Source of the DNA: Paralvinella palmiformis
Taxonomy: Eukaryota; Annelida; Polychaeta; Terebellida; Alvinellidae
Length of the DNA: 64,000 nt
Direction: 5' to 3'
Assembly: GCA_025642065.1 (NCBI GenBank)
Contig: JAODUP010000468.1
Span: 257,501-321,500, forward strand
Part shown: positions 49,287 to 61,449 of the stretch, in pieces
Layout: each line of letters begins with the position of its first letter
Position numbering within the stretch: position 1 is the stretch's first letter
Made by a program: the position numbers and the translations under genes
Notes under the pieces: generated by a model
Told to the model about the DNA's origin: nothing
The model's database searches: none
Seen by the model: the letters and a program-made list of their open reading frames with translations, nothing else

Positions 49287-49350
49287 AATGTATATGACAC
49301 GATATAAATAAATATTAATCAAGCTGCGAGAACAGATCTATAGATTTACC

Positions 49351-49354
<4 letters not shown>
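48838..49354 (+). repeat. duplicated terminal-exon segment, copy 1
   Basis: Runs from the 3' end of intron 9 (GAATTTCAAGAAACGAATAT) through exon 10, the stop codon and the poly(A) signal to the edge of a (TA)n tract. It recurs at 50188-50704, offset by 1350 bases, with high identity. Confidence 0.93.
49307..49312 (+). terminator. polyadenylation signal of NIDO gene 2
   Basis: AATAAA, 20 bases after the TAA stop (GATATAAATAAATATT). Confidence 0.65.

Positions 49355-49389
<35 letters not shown>
49353..49389. repeat. (TA)n microsatellite
   Basis: TA tract immediately downstream of NIDO gene 2. An equivalent tract (50703-50754) follows the duplicated terminal exon. Confidence 0.95.
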
Positions 49390-49393
<4 letters not shown>

Positions 49394-49464
49394 CTATCTG
49401 TGTGTGTCTATATATATGTCTCTGTGTGTGTGTATTGGGCGAGTATGTTCTGTATGTATGTGTA

Positions 49465-49665
49465 ATGTTTAAATCTGTTCTAAAAACACACCTGTTCAAG
49501 GTTGTTTTCACAAATAAATAATGAGTATCTTTTAAATTTCTTATAGGGTTTGTACAGACATTATTTGGGGGTATTATTATATCACATATTATTTGTACAT
49601 CGCCTTTCAATGGCTCCTGCTAGTAAGGGCGCTTTCTTAAATAAACATTATTATTACTATATTCT
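49465..49665 (+). mobile_element. L2/CR1-like LINE 3' end
   Basis: Keeps the last codons (FKSVLKTHLFKVVFTNK, then stop) and the 3' UTR with ACAGACATTATTTGGGGGTA, TATCACATATTATTTGTACA, CCTGCTAGTAAGGGCGC, ending AAATAAACATTATTATTAC. It lies between the two copies of the NIDO gene 2 terminal exon. It is the same family as 35400-36540 and 44848-45062. Confidence 0.85.
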
Positions 49666-50187
49666 CATCACTGTAGCTGTTTTACGACCATGGTTAACCA
49701 CACAGTAAGGCAAATGAAATTAATAAAACTGAAAGATATAACCTGACCGTGTTTAAATTAACCCTCTAGACATGTCTAGTCGACCACACCCTATAACAAG
49801 TTGTGACAAACATCTTTATAATTTGTCGATCAATTGATGAACATTACCAACAAATAGATTGTTTCTTCCTTCTAATGTCTACTGTCAATATATAAATTTA
49901 ATTCAAATGCATCCAATGCCATATAAACAACAATATTACTCTTTGGTTCTTAAGAGAATCTGACACGATTGATCAGAGGTTAGAACACAAGAACACAATG
50001 GCTCGTATTTTCGTTATTTACGAATGCATATTCTAATTTAGTGAAAGAAAAAATGTGCCCTTTGGCCAATTGCGCGAAAGCCTTTTGGTAGCAACATCTC
50101 AGAGAGCTGAGGTTAAAATTCAGCAATCATTAATTTTTTATTCACCAAATCTTTTTCTTCTGACTTTTATACTTATAACTATAGGTA

Positions 50188-50704
50188 GAATTTCAAGAAA
50201 TGAATTTATTGAGAACGCAACCGAAATAAAACGGCGCTTCCGTAAATGAAGACAACTTTAACCGATTTCCAAATTTTAGCAGATAATATCCGCATTTCCG
50301 TATCACCAACTGATTGAAGACTACGGACAGAGGCTGTTCGTTATCATTGAGAAGATACGTGGCGGCTGGATCCTACGAAGTCCTTCCTGCGAATACCTCT
50401 TATTTTATAAACCGTTATACTATTCCAAACAGCTGCGACTGTTTTTAGGACCACAATTCGAAGGCAGGACGATTGGCATGTGTCAAAATAACAACCATGA
50501 TGTGATAGATGATAGAAAGAAGTGTTCCACGCACCCCGAAGATGTTTCCGGTCCTGATTTTGCGACCATGATCGGCGACAGTTGTTCCTGTGCCAAGGCA
50601 AACAAACGCTGCAAGAAGGCGCTTAGTCGCATGTAAAATGTACCGTCACGATATAAATAAATATTAATTAAGCTGCGAGAACAGATCTATTGATTTACCA
50701 ATTA
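50188..50704 (+). repeat. duplicated terminal-exon segment, copy 2
   Basis: Second copy of 48838-49354, including about 90 bases of the preceding intron and the 3' region with its poly(A) signal. The LINE tail at 49465-49665 lies between the copies. Confidence 0.93.
50280..50636 (+). pseudogene. second copy of NIDO gene 2 terminal exon (alternative exon or orphan duplicate)
   Basis: A 357-base exon-like copy, the same length as exon 10, with an intact frame, a TTTTAG/CAG acceptor and a TAA stop. Relative to exon 10 it has six residue changes: V to I in FVVIEK, V to F in LLVYK, D to Y in PLDYS, H to Q in GPHFE, T to I in DVTDD, V to M in ATVIG. All cysteines are conserved. No other exon of the gene is copied with it, so alone it cannot encode a secreted protein. 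It could be used as an alternative last exon by splicing from exon 9 (48704) over 50279. The call of pseudogene is provisional. Confidence 0.75.
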
Positions 50705-50714
50705 TATATATATA

Positions 50715-50754
<40 letters not shown>
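50703..50754. repeat. (TA)n microsatellite
   Basis: TA tract with one TGTGTA interruption, in the position equivalent to 49353-49389. Confidence 0.93.
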
Positions 50755-50757
<3 letters not shown>

Positions 50758-51579
50758 GTTGATTAGTAGGTATTTTAAGCAAATTAAAACATGACATCGA
50801 AAGGTATAATATTATAGAATCGTGTTATTACACATGTATTTAACCTTGGACAGGTCTGTTGTCAGGATAATAATTCTAATTTTTGGATCAATTTCTGTAT
50901 TTTGGAGACGTGGATGTTGGGCAGTTTCTTTCTAAAATGTACTTATGGTTATCCGTGTAGAAAGGCGGGTCGGGGAGAGGGATTGGACTAAGGAGGGGTC
51001 TTCAATATTGACCAATATTTTAAAAAGTATTTGGATAAATCTGGTTCTATGGATCTAGACTTTTAATGTTTATTGTGGCATCAGACAAAGGCCGTGGGTA
51101 TATATTTTTAGCTTTTTAAAATTTACTTTTCTTAATTTGACACTTGATCTCTATTTGATTCATTTGGCTATATCAGGTTTATGCCAATATCTGTGTAGGT
51201 GTATTATGATTTGTCCATGTTTGCATGATTTAATGAAATCGGACATCTCTCACTATATGTAATATACCCCAAGATTAAAATCGTAAAGGGAATTTTGTGC
51301 AATTTATAAATGCATAATGATTTATAATCTATTAGATTTTAATAAATAGTTTACGTTACACAATTTACCTGTTATAAATCGATATATTATCGGTACTACA
51401 CAAACTAACTCGCATCTTAGATTATAGCCTAATATGTTTACCAAACTATAAAAGTAAAGTTGAAACAAACTGAGAAGAAAATGTATTCTACAAATTTACA
51501 ATAGATGGCATATTCGGGGGGGGGGGGGCGGGGAAGCCCTGTCAGTTGCCTCTTTGGGTGGAAAACCTCGACGTACTAT
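50755..51579. other. gene-free stretch
   Basis: No exon recognised. It contains a run of 13 G at 51516-51528 followed by CGGGG, just before a SINE-like block. Confidence 0.55.
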
Positions 51580-51672
51580 AGTGGTACACCCGGGATTCGA
51601 ACCCCCGACCTTCCGTACAGCATAACCGCAAGTAAGAAAGTCCCACGCTGTTACCAGCATCGCTAATGTCTT
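51580..51672 (-). mobile_element. tRNA-derived SINE-like fragment, family 4
   Basis: Minus strand: GATGCTGGTAACAGCGTGGG (A-box region), then the B box GGGTTCGAATCCCGGGTG. The spacing between the boxes is longer than in a normal tRNA and the acceptor stem does not pair, so this is a SINE head, not a tRNA gene. Only one copy is seen. Confidence 0.6.
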
Positions 51673-52689
51673 TTCGCAGGTTTCTGATTTAAAGTCGCAT
51701 ATGCCTAGTCATGATAATGGCCAGACCTGGGTTAATTACTTTGAAATGTAATATATTACTATTACTTCTGAGTATTGCTATTACTATTACACTTGATATT
51801 GAATGTAATACATTACTATTACATTTCTTACTATTACTATTACATTTTTGTTTATGCTATTATTATTATTATTAGTGGTAATGATAGTGCTGGTAGTTTT
51901 ATATGTTACTGGGTCACTCTCATCATAAAATAATGGCTGAGCCTGATATGCTTCAATCACAATGCTTACATTTGGCTTTGTAGTTGCCGTCGGTATTAAT
52001 AGGCATCTCAAAATGACTCAGAGGTGATACCTTAGCCATTGTGATTTATACTTTTTCATGTGGATGTCCACATTATTGATAATATCCTAGATACAGGATA
52101 AAATATATTAAAAATCAGAATATGCGTATATTAGATGTAATGTGTATATCAGATGTAATGTGTATATCAGATGTAATGTGTATATCAGATGTAATGTGTA
52201 TATCAGATGTAATGCAGTAATAGCAGCTGTAAGATATGGTGGACCTGTAAACTGGAGGGCTTATATGTAAACAGTGGCACAAGTAATGTCAGCATTCACT
52301 AATCAGGGATACCAGATATAGATTCTTAGTTGGGGGATAATTGGCAAAGCCGTGTACCGTTCGAATTATTTTGTTTCATTGAATCTTTCAATAATTGCGA
52401 AGAACTGTATAGGATTAAATGAACGCCATCAAATGGCTTATTAAATCAAAGAGTATGACTGGGATTACATGTCGTCTGGAATTGACTATCACGATTACTA
52501 GAGATGACCATTACTGTATATCCCCAATCCTGGCGTCCGCAAATGAATTCATTTATTTTTCCTTGATCGGTTACGAACATAGGTTAAAATACCGGGTGCT
52601 ACACTAATTCACTAAAAATACAATCTTATAGCCAGCTTTGTTTTGTATGCTACATATAACCAGACAATATCTCTGCGTACAAAATGTAT
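51673..52689. other. gene-free stretch
   Basis: TATTACTATTAC-type low-complexity sequence at about 51755-51870 and an 18-base minisatellite at 52133-52215. No exon recognised. Confidence 0.55.
52133..52215. repeat. 18-base minisatellite, 4.6 copies
   Basis: The unit AGATGTAATGTGTATATC starts at 52133, 52151, 52169, 52187 and 52205. The last copy is partial. Confidence 0.95.
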
Positions 52690-52695
52690 TTTATT
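52690..52695 (-). terminator. candidate polyadenylation signal of the transporter gene
   Basis: AATAAA on the minus strand about 170 bases after the stop codon of the SLC16-like gene. Confidence 0.45.
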
Positions 52696-52863
52696 TCTCC
52701 GGTACATAATAGTGAAAGAGCTTATCACATGATAATAATGCTCACAGCAATAGCTGTATAGATTAGTCAAAAACGCGATTAGTAAATAAAATTAATTATA
52801 TTTTCTTAATAAAATTGGGATTATTTTGTAAGTTAGAGAATTTCAACTTTGACTTAATCTTAT

Positions 52864-55323
52864 TTACATTTTGGCTGTTGTGTGACCGTTACGTCTAATT
52901 AAAAAGAACAAAATTATAGCTAAACTTGTTGAAATAGCACCTTCGCATCCAATGACTAAAAATGCCGCGAAATAATTCCCGGATATATCCACGAGCCATC
53001 CTGTAAATAAACATATCTTTGTTTAAGGCAAAATGTTACATTATACCTTGAGCAATAATCGTGAAAATTCTAATATATATAAAATACTCTTCTAATTTAA
53101 CATTTTAAGCTACAGCTAATGCGGCTATATTGTGGCTCCTGCAATAAAAAAACGATTTTTAAAACTATACACAGATTTTCTTAACAATTGACTAAAGGCG
53201 GAATATTTCGATAAAGAAAGTTGGCAAATATATAACATTTCTTATACTATTGCTTAAACATTGCCTAATACTATCTTTGTATTATGAGAGCTGATTCCTG
53301 TGGAAATAGCCAAACCAAAATAATCAGCAGCTCTAGGTTTACTCAGCAATTTTATGGCGTGAAAAATATGATCGTATTTCCATGGGATAATATATTCAAA
53401 TAGATCATTTTTACTTGTTAACTGACTGACCTCATTATTATGAACTCTAGCGATAAGAGATAAAATGTAATCTATATCTATAAGCATGTCCAATGCAACC
53501 ACCAAACAGGTATAGGTTAAATAGCAAGCAAATTACTCGTATATATATATATATATATATATATATAGCTCGAATGGAATTTTCTGCGGGTCTTCGCAAA
53601 TCGAGACCAGGTCGTAAACAAACGATGTGACTTCACATGTTAAAAATCGCCCTTGTGACTCACTTACCACTGAAGGGCGCTGCACCCAGAGGGGCCGGCA
53701 ACATCATTGTATTAAGAAGAGCAATGCCTCTTGGAAATCTGTGTACCCCAACAATATGGACGACCAGTAGAGGCAGAATAGAGAATGCGATAGCTGCGGA
53801 TACAAGAAGTAGATTTAGCACAACCGTGATGTACTTTCAGACAAAACACCGATTGTTCTGGACTTGGACAATTGGATTAAGTTATAGCCAGAACCTTCAT
53901 AAATGCATCTACTATCGACCAGAATTCAAACTGATGTCATATACATAATTCCTACCTTCAGATATACCCATCAGGGCAGCTGTCATGGAAAACATCAAAT
54001 ACGTTTCACTGAATGCGGCCAATATGCCGCTGGTCATCACCGCCACCGATGCTACTCCGGAGAAGAGCACTGGATTCATCCAACTGAAGTTCATCAGCAC
54101 GGCCGCTATGATGCGCATCAGCAGATTACCGAATCCGGAGATGCTGATCAAATAGGCGGCAGCGTCCTCGCCGATACCTCGCCGTATGGCGCAACTGACC
54201 AGCTGCGCCATGATACTCAGCCGCGCCATCCAAAGGAGGAAGAAGTGCAAGACAGCCAGAACAAAAGTTCCTTTCCTCAGCAGAGTGAAATCGAACATCT
54301 TTCTAAAATAGATCTTCGCCGTTTCGTTATCCACGAAGAATCGGCGAAGTCGACTGGCTAAGTCGGTTTTATTCGGCTTCTTATCGGCTATTTCATTAGG
54401 AAATGGCTCCTGGATTATAATTTCAGATCCCAAGTCGTGTGGCTGTTCTTCACACGTTTTAAACTCGGTATTTTCCATAGGCACCTCTTCGGATGCATCT
54501 AAATAGTTATTGGTATTATCGCTTTTCGTTGGAACAGTTTCCAGACGGATTGGCCGGCATTCATCTTGCACGTCGTCCAATTGCGAAGGAGATTTTTCGA
54601 CTGCCGATGAGGTGTTCGTTTGCTCTCGAAACGATTTCGGCGACTTCAAAGCTAACGAGAAGACTAGGGTGTGTAATGCCAAGCCGGCGTGGATCAGCAG
54701 CGTACCCCGTACTGCGAACGTTCGTAGAAAGAACAACGTATGTAGCGGGTTAATGACTGCACCGACCGAAAAACCGAGCGACGCTATGCCGGTAGCGAAA
54801 CCTCGATTGTAGGTGAATCGCTGCTGAACGATAGAAGAACATCCGAGAAACAAACCTCCACATCCGAGCCCTGTTGGTATTGGAAACGCAACAACAAATA
54901 AACGTTAACATTTTATACTGATATTACTTCGTATCGTCCAAACTATGGCTTCGCATTAAATATATTTCTGATGTTAAAGAAGATAAGTTAAGTCATCAAT
55001 GTTTAAAAAATAGAACGAGGCGATTTTGAAAAGCGCCTTTCTGCCAAATCCTGTGTGCATAGCTAAAAGGTTAGTGGTCAGCAAGTAGTTTCGACCGAAG
55101 AACACGCCATATATGGCACATTGCTTTTAGTATTGAGCTACAATGAACTAATTTATAACATTTACCTGATAATACGCCGTAAGTCATATAAAGGCTGCCC
55201 AAGCTGTAAGATATAGATGCCAGTGCCAAACCTGAACTGAACATTATTGCAGATATTATGGCCAAAGTACGACATCCATACAAGTCGATCACAGGACTAA
55301 ATATCAGACCTATTGGTATAAAA

Positions 55324-55365
<42 letters not shown>

Positions 55366-55679
55366 TACCGTGTGTGCGTGTGTGAATGCGTATGTATGTG
55401 TGTGTGTGCTGCAATAACTGCAAACAATTTCAAGTAAAGGATTTTAACGATTAGCTGAACATATTGAATGAAGTGTCTTTAATTCTTACCCGCCATATAT
55501 ATAGATATCCAGTACAGAGACAGCGCCCATCCAATACTCGTTCTGTTGGCATTGTAGATATCAATTAAGTAATCATAGAGAATGGCGTAGCTACCATCTG
55601 GTATCGCCATTAGCGTATAGCTTAAGGATGAACATAATAACGCCAGCCATGCTTGCCTTCCTTCAAACTTGACTACCAT
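52864..55679 (-). CDS. monocarboxylate-transporter-like (SLC16/MFS) membrane protein
   Basis: Coding exons on the minus strand: 55679-55490, 55309-55166, 54870-53956, 53793-53668 and 53000-52864. All are joined in phase 1 and give 503 residues. Twelve membrane segments of the MFS fold are expected. Exon 1 holds TM1 and TM2 (LALLCSSLSYTLMAIPDG, then SIGWALSLYWISIYMAG). The MCT signature region after TM4 reads RFTYNRGFATGIASLGFSVG, close to the family's YFxKRRxLAxGxAxAGxxxG. A hydrophilic loop of about 110 residues (about 190-300) separates the halves, as is usual for SLC16. The second half carries FRKMFDFTLLRKGTFVLAVL and ends with GWLVDISGNYFAAFLVIG. The family's N-terminal (D/E)GGWGW motif is altered to EGRQAW. 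SLC16 members carry lactate, pyruvate, amino acids or other small solutes at the plasma membrane; the substrate here is unknown. The ATG sits one base after an acceptor-like TTTTTTCCAG, so a 5' untranslated exon upstream is likely. Confidence 0.9.
53540..53566. repeat. (TA)n microsatellite
   Basis: TA run in the intron between the last two coding exons of the SLC16-like gene. Confidence 0.9.
55325..55363. repeat. (TA)n microsatellite
   Basis: TA run in intron 1 of the SLC16-like gene, about 15 bases upstream of the exon 2 acceptor in transcript sense. Confidence 0.93.
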
Positions 55680-55699
55680 CCTGGAAAAAATTCTCACGC

Positions 55700-57621
55700 T
55701 CGATCGAAGCCTATTTCTGATATAAGTCAACTTTAATCCGGTTGATATTAATTGCACTAAATATGACAAATAAGCGCGAATTATTCTTTTATTTACAGGA
55801 AGGCAAACGTTTATTTATTATGGGATATATGCCATGAGAGACACGAACAATATAGTGTTGAAGAGCGCAATTATACAGAAAATTGTACAAATCATGAACT
55901 AGTTTCAGAAGTTAGTTGGCACCTAAAGCTAAAGTAACTTTTGTTGAATCTACCAAAATATTTTACGCCAAAGTTCATATATCGAACAAGTTGACCTTGT
56001 TAATATTACAATTCGATTGCCAAGCTTTGTCGCTGGTTCGCGGCATATGAGATAATTACGAGATATGTCAAATAAAACAGACCAATCGGTTCAGAATGAT
56101 TTCGTTCCTATACGGTTTTCGCTTCAATGTTCTCTTGCTACACGTAGCGAAGGATACGAATTTACTTGCAGTGCTTTTCAATAGCGCGGTAGGTAACGGC
56201 GAGGCACCGCAATCTCCCAGGGTAGTGACAAAATTAGATTCATATCGGTGTTTGGGCGATCTGTCAGAGGCGTAACAATCGCCGAAATTAAACTTAGAAC
56301 AAAACGACTCTAATTCAAGTCAGGCTAGATTTTGTTGGGATCTTTTTCCTAACTCGTAATATTTCCAAGGACACACTGATCAATATAAAAAGACACCCAA
56401 TTTGATCCTCTGTGCTTCATCTAATGGGTTTTTATCTAAATTTTGTTTCGCTTCTGCCACATTCTTTTCCATTCAATATTTATTTTGCAGAAACTAATCG
56501 GTTTTGGGCATTGGGGGGTGCGGGATAAGTGTTTGAATACAATTTATATTCGATCGGGAATAAAGTAAAATGAATTTATAGCAACTTTATGGCTGTAATT
56601 TTATTCTTTTTGTATCTATTAGTCAATGCTTTGGCCCTTATGTATATTTCATTTTCATCAATCAATCATTATTCTATATCTATGTGTGTGTTTGTATGTA
56701 TGTGTATTATTACCACATTATTATTTTATTGCTCCTATTATTATTATTTTGACTGTATGTACAATATGATATTGTTCCCTGCAATAGTAATTTTGGCAGT
56801 GTCGTAGCTGCGATCAAATGCAAGTTCTGCTCTAATATTATATATTTCATTTTTGAGGGGAATACTTTATCCACATTCTGTCATAACTCTAACCATTTAA
56901 TCTAACTTAACATAACATAACCCTTGAAGAATGTAGACATAGTTTTGCCCTCACAAGTAAATACACAACAAATAGTAGAGTATGGAGCTCCATAAACCTG
57001 AACTAATTACAAATGTCATACTGAATATTCCAGAAAAATATCCCCTATCGTAGCCCACATCAGATTCCTTTGTTTCCTGTCATGTTTGAACGTGTTATTA
57101 TCCTAAGTAACGAAACATTTCGCTTCAGATTCTATTTATTGGTTGTTTATAAAATGTACTAATTACCATATAGATCTCTACTAATATATTTTTATGTATC
57201 TAACTGTCTAAGTACAAAACAAGCCAACTAATCTTTGTTGCTAAGAAGAATGGAACAATTTTGTGATTAATGCGATTTCTTTGGGTGATATCAGTTGCTG
57301 GAATCGACTCAATTGGCATTTACTGTCAAAACGATTATTTTTTAATAATAAATTAATTAATCACACTTAGAATATGAAGCACGTTATACATAAATTCTAT
57401 CTTGAACGATCGTTTACATTTGGCTTCAATAAGGGCATAATTCTCCTATTAAACATTTCATGACAAATTCAGCTTTAAATAGCTGACGAACTAATGAAGT
57501 GAACATTCCAGAGTCGACAGAGACTTAGAATAGGATGAAAATAAGAATCTAAGTTGTCAACATGTAAATGTACTGTAAATGCACTATTAATGTTGCATTA
57601 AGTTACTGTTGTTTTGTTATA

Positions 57622-57664
<43 letters not shown>

Positions 57665-59892
57665 GGATAAAATTGATCCGTTAAGAAATATAATTTGATA
57701 TTGTCGCCTGTAAATTATTGACGCATGACTTGACCGCTTTATTCACGCGACTGGTTTTCATCTAAGAGGAATTTCAGTCCCAGCTTAGAAAACTATATTA
57801 TGAATAAATTTGGTGCAATTTTCAAGACAAATAAATGATAGAATACACGCTTCCACTATATTGTTCTTCTTGAAAATGTCTTCAAAACAAGGTTCGTGTC
57901 GATTAATGTTCCACGGGTAATCTAATGAACATGTGTCGACAACCAAAACTGTACTAAATACTTTGACTTTCAAAACGTTTTATGGATTTAAAATAATACT
58001 GAAGTTCTTTTCTCTGAATAATTGTATTAAAATATATTTGCATTTGACCATTATTATGATAAATACCGAAAATAAAATGTATGGATATTTCAAACTTTCC
58101 AACCTAAATATATTAGCAAAATAGATACAGTAGCTTCAGTCATGTCTTTACATCCCATATATTACTCTCCCATACACACACACTTATAATATGTTTAGTG
58201 TTCAGCGTCTAGACTTTCTAGGCCAGTAATGTTCATAAATATCATACATGATGCCAAAATGTGAAAACGATCACCCACATTATTAAATAATCCAGTTCAA
58301 AGTGCTGATTAATCGACTATTAATGGCCGGTGCGCGCCGCAATTTTTAAACTATACACAGACCAGAAGCTCCTGAGTGTGCTGACGTCACTTAAAAAAGC
58401 AAAAGTCTGTATAACTCATTTAAAAGCATGTAGACAAGTGTTAACCAAGAATAATTCAGAACAAAGCGTAGCAATCTCGCTAAATTTACGTCATGACTGA
58501 CAATAAACCATACCATTTTGACGAGAACCTGGAACATTAACTGATATCTCTGTGAATTTTGTGTACTTCTGGCCCAGATGACGTCAGAATAGTTGACTTT
58601 TCTCCTTTCTGCCTTCGAATTTAGCATCCGGTGTAGCCGTAATGGCGGCCCTCCAATAATTTGAATTATTTCCTTATATCTATGATATCAGGTAAAGTTC
58701 GTGATAATTAGTGTGAAATTTTCATTTACTGTTATAAACATTACATATTTAAGTAATATTATCTGAGGGTGAACTGACCCTTAAGAACTTCTGCGTATTA
58801 CATTTTAGAAGGCGTCCCAGGATTTCTTTGAACTGATAGCACTAGTTTATTATTTTTGCATTTTATGCCACCGGTTTATATAAAGTGACTTGTTGCGAGT
58901 GACTAGGTGCTAATTAAAAAATAGAAATATATTTCGATTGATCCTTTTTGGTCATAAATATACTTTATAGAATAATTTGATAAGCAAAATCGCTAATTCA
59001 TTCACCAACGGAAACAGTGAATATTCAAAACGTGCGCTAACAACGAAATAGTGGTCGTAAAGAAATCATTCAAACTTGCGGTTACAGTCAGGGTTTTCTA
59101 CTACGTCATGAACTAGGATTCCTGGAATTCCACAACGACAACCAATGAGAGGCTGGTAAACAGTAAGGATACTCTCCAGATGAGTCTAACAGGACCGGCA
59201 AATGTAGAACAAAATGGCCGCAACTGATCCCGAAGAGATCCCCATAAAACAGTGTATAGGTTATATATAGTATTTATCAATTATAGGGACATTTTGAGGC
59301 AATACAAAATGGGTATTAGGCTGTATAATAAAGTCAATATTAGGTAAGTAACCCATTTGCTTAGGATGCTGTCACAAACAATAGCCTTATTCTAATAATA
59401 TTCACTTACAAAAACTCCATCGACTTGAAAAAATCACAGGGTTGCTTCATGTCATCACGAGATTAGGGGCCCTGAGGCTTAAGGTTCATTAGTTTAATAG
59501 ATCCGCCACTACAGCTAGGCTGTCGCCACTCGGATGTATGTTTCAGGGTGTGATAAGGCTGAGGTTAAACAAAATAGCCTTGGTTACTCACTCTGGGACA
59601 TTAACACCATTGTATACATCTACAGGGTTTTGTATATTTAGCTAAAAGCTACCACAGAAAACGGGAAAGGATCCCGTGTTCTGTTCACTTTTGTGACTTT
59701 GTTACGCTAATTTATATATAAGGCGAAGTCAACGATTTAGACATAGTCAGGTCGGGATTTTAACAGACAAACTATACTATCATCCGATTTCATTAAGAGG
59801 ATAAAGAAATGAACTAATAATGTCATAACGTTTCAATTACTCCAATAGAATGGGTTCATTCATCGTTGACAGATTACAAAATTATCTATTGA
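55700..59892. other. gene-free stretch upstream of the transporter
   Basis: Probably contains the untranslated first exon and promoter of the SLC16-like gene, but I could not locate them. Short frames (56589-56807, 57785-57973, 57933-58124, 58391-58627) have no motif support. A (TA)n tract lies at 57622-57661. Confidence 0.5.
57622..57661. repeat. (TA)n microsatellite
   Basis: About 40 bases of TA. Confidence 0.95.
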
Positions 59893-60084
59893 CTGATAAT
59901 GATAATTGAAGTTTTACTGCCAGTTTTGTGCGCATGGTAAGCTAAATGGGCCGAGCGACTTCCAAAGGTAAGGAAGCGAAGTCAAAGATGAAACAAACTT
60001 CAGTTATGCCCACGTCGAGATTTGAACACGGGTGGTAATAATCTGTGGGCCAACACACTGCCGCTAGACCACGGAGGCGCCGGT
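59893..60084 (-). mobile_element. tRNA-derived SINE, family 2 (longest copy)
   Basis: Minus strand: GGCGCCTCCGTGGTCTAGCGG (A-box region), B box GTGTTCAAATCTC, then CGTGGGCATAACTGAAGTTTG, GGAAGTCGCTCGGCCC, CTTACCATGCGCACAAAACTGG and a short tail ending in TTATCATTATC. It matches the copy at 7268-7434 through its whole length. Confidence 0.85.
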
Positions 60085-60342
60085 ATGATTGACTGAGCAA
60101 ATTGACAATTATCATAACAACACATCTGTACAAACGGAATAACTTTATCTGGCTTTAGCTATTAGTCAAGCAAAACAATATACGGATAGGTTCATCGGAC
60201 AGATGCAGTGACTACATATTTAAGATATTTCTTTCATGGCTAATAAATACAGCTAATATTTGTTACTCAATTAAGAAAAGAAAGATTAAAATTCTTAGAA
60301 GTGCACTTGGAAGTGTTTGTATTTTAACAGGCAACGTTATTG

Positions 60343-60345
<3 letters not shown>

Positions 60346-60388
<43 letters not shown>
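60346..60388. repeat. (TA)n microsatellite
   Basis: About 43 bases of TA. A second tract follows 57 bases later. Confidence 0.95.
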
Positions 60389-60391
<3 letters not shown>

Positions 60392-60444
60392 ATAATTATT
60401 TATATAGCACCACATTCAGTTGTGCTGTTCTGTATTCAATTACA

Positions 60445-60531
<87 letters not shown>
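60445..60531. repeat. (TA)n microsatellite
   Basis: About 87 bases of TA with two TGTA interruptions. Confidence 0.95.
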
Positions 60532-60534
<3 letters not shown>

Positions 60535-61449
60535 CCTTCAATAGGGACTACATAATATATACCTTCCCGTGCTAATAAAAGATGATGCTATAAAATATGC
60601 TACACTTCATGGCACTTAGATTTCAAAACATCTCTATTATTGTGAAATGCATGAAAAGATGTAGCTAATAGTCTAAACTGTTGGGGTTTTTGCTTTTCGC
60701 CAATTTGTCGAAGGGTTCATTTTTTCTTTAGCCGTTTGAAAATCGGTCTTGCCTATAGCGGAAATAGCAATCGACAGCGTTGGCGTAGAATTGGGGGCAT
60801 GTGAGTAAATTGTGCGAGAACACAAAGACCAACTACAGAAAACAAACCATCACAGTGGATTGGAATAGTCTATAATTGCAGCTCTCAAAACAGGAAGTAA
60901 TCTATCTGAACCATTTAATTACATTAAATATGACATATTGTTGTATTTCGTTTCGCCAGAAATGTTAATCTGCCATTCGTCAAATCGATTACACCTGACT
61001 AACAATTCAGTGTCGAAATAGCACAAAAAGGTTACCGTCATCTGAGTTACTGCACAGTACACTAACTGATTACAAGGTGGCATGGCATACAAATCGCACG
61101 CCATAATTTTTAACTGTTAAATGTAAAACTTGGTATGAAATGGTGTGATTTTTGTATGAACTGATACAACAAGAACTAGTTACTGTAACTGTAAGAAAAA
61201 AAACCGACACTGATTTACTAAATATTATGATAGAACATATTTCTAAACAATATATATTTTTCTCTCTAATAAATTCTACCTATCTCATAACAAGCGAGTG
61301 AACGTTCCATCAGTAATAGTCTTACATATACTGGCAACTTGAGTTTTTTAGTCAACCAAATGAGTATTGTATAGGAGAGTCATATAATGAGTATATCTAG
61401 TAACTAGTCATTATAGACAAAGGATGTTCATTTTACCTTAAATACAAGT
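60532..61449. other. gene-free stretch
   Basis: No exon or repeat family recognised. Confidence 0.55.

Noticed and set aside
48994..50601. Minus-strand frames opposite the NIDO gene 2 terminal exon and its copy
   Set aside because: They mirror the sense exon. The two copies resemble each other only because the exon is duplicated.
53637..54812. Plus-strand frames opposite the transporter (53637-53948, 53903-54361, 54493-54812)
   Set aside because: Antisense shadows of the SLC16-like exons, which have splice sites and family motifs on the minus strand.
58391..58627. 78-codon minus-strand frame near a TGACGTCA-like site
   Set aside because: Hydrophobic but without recognisable motif or splice partners. 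It is not strong enough to call.
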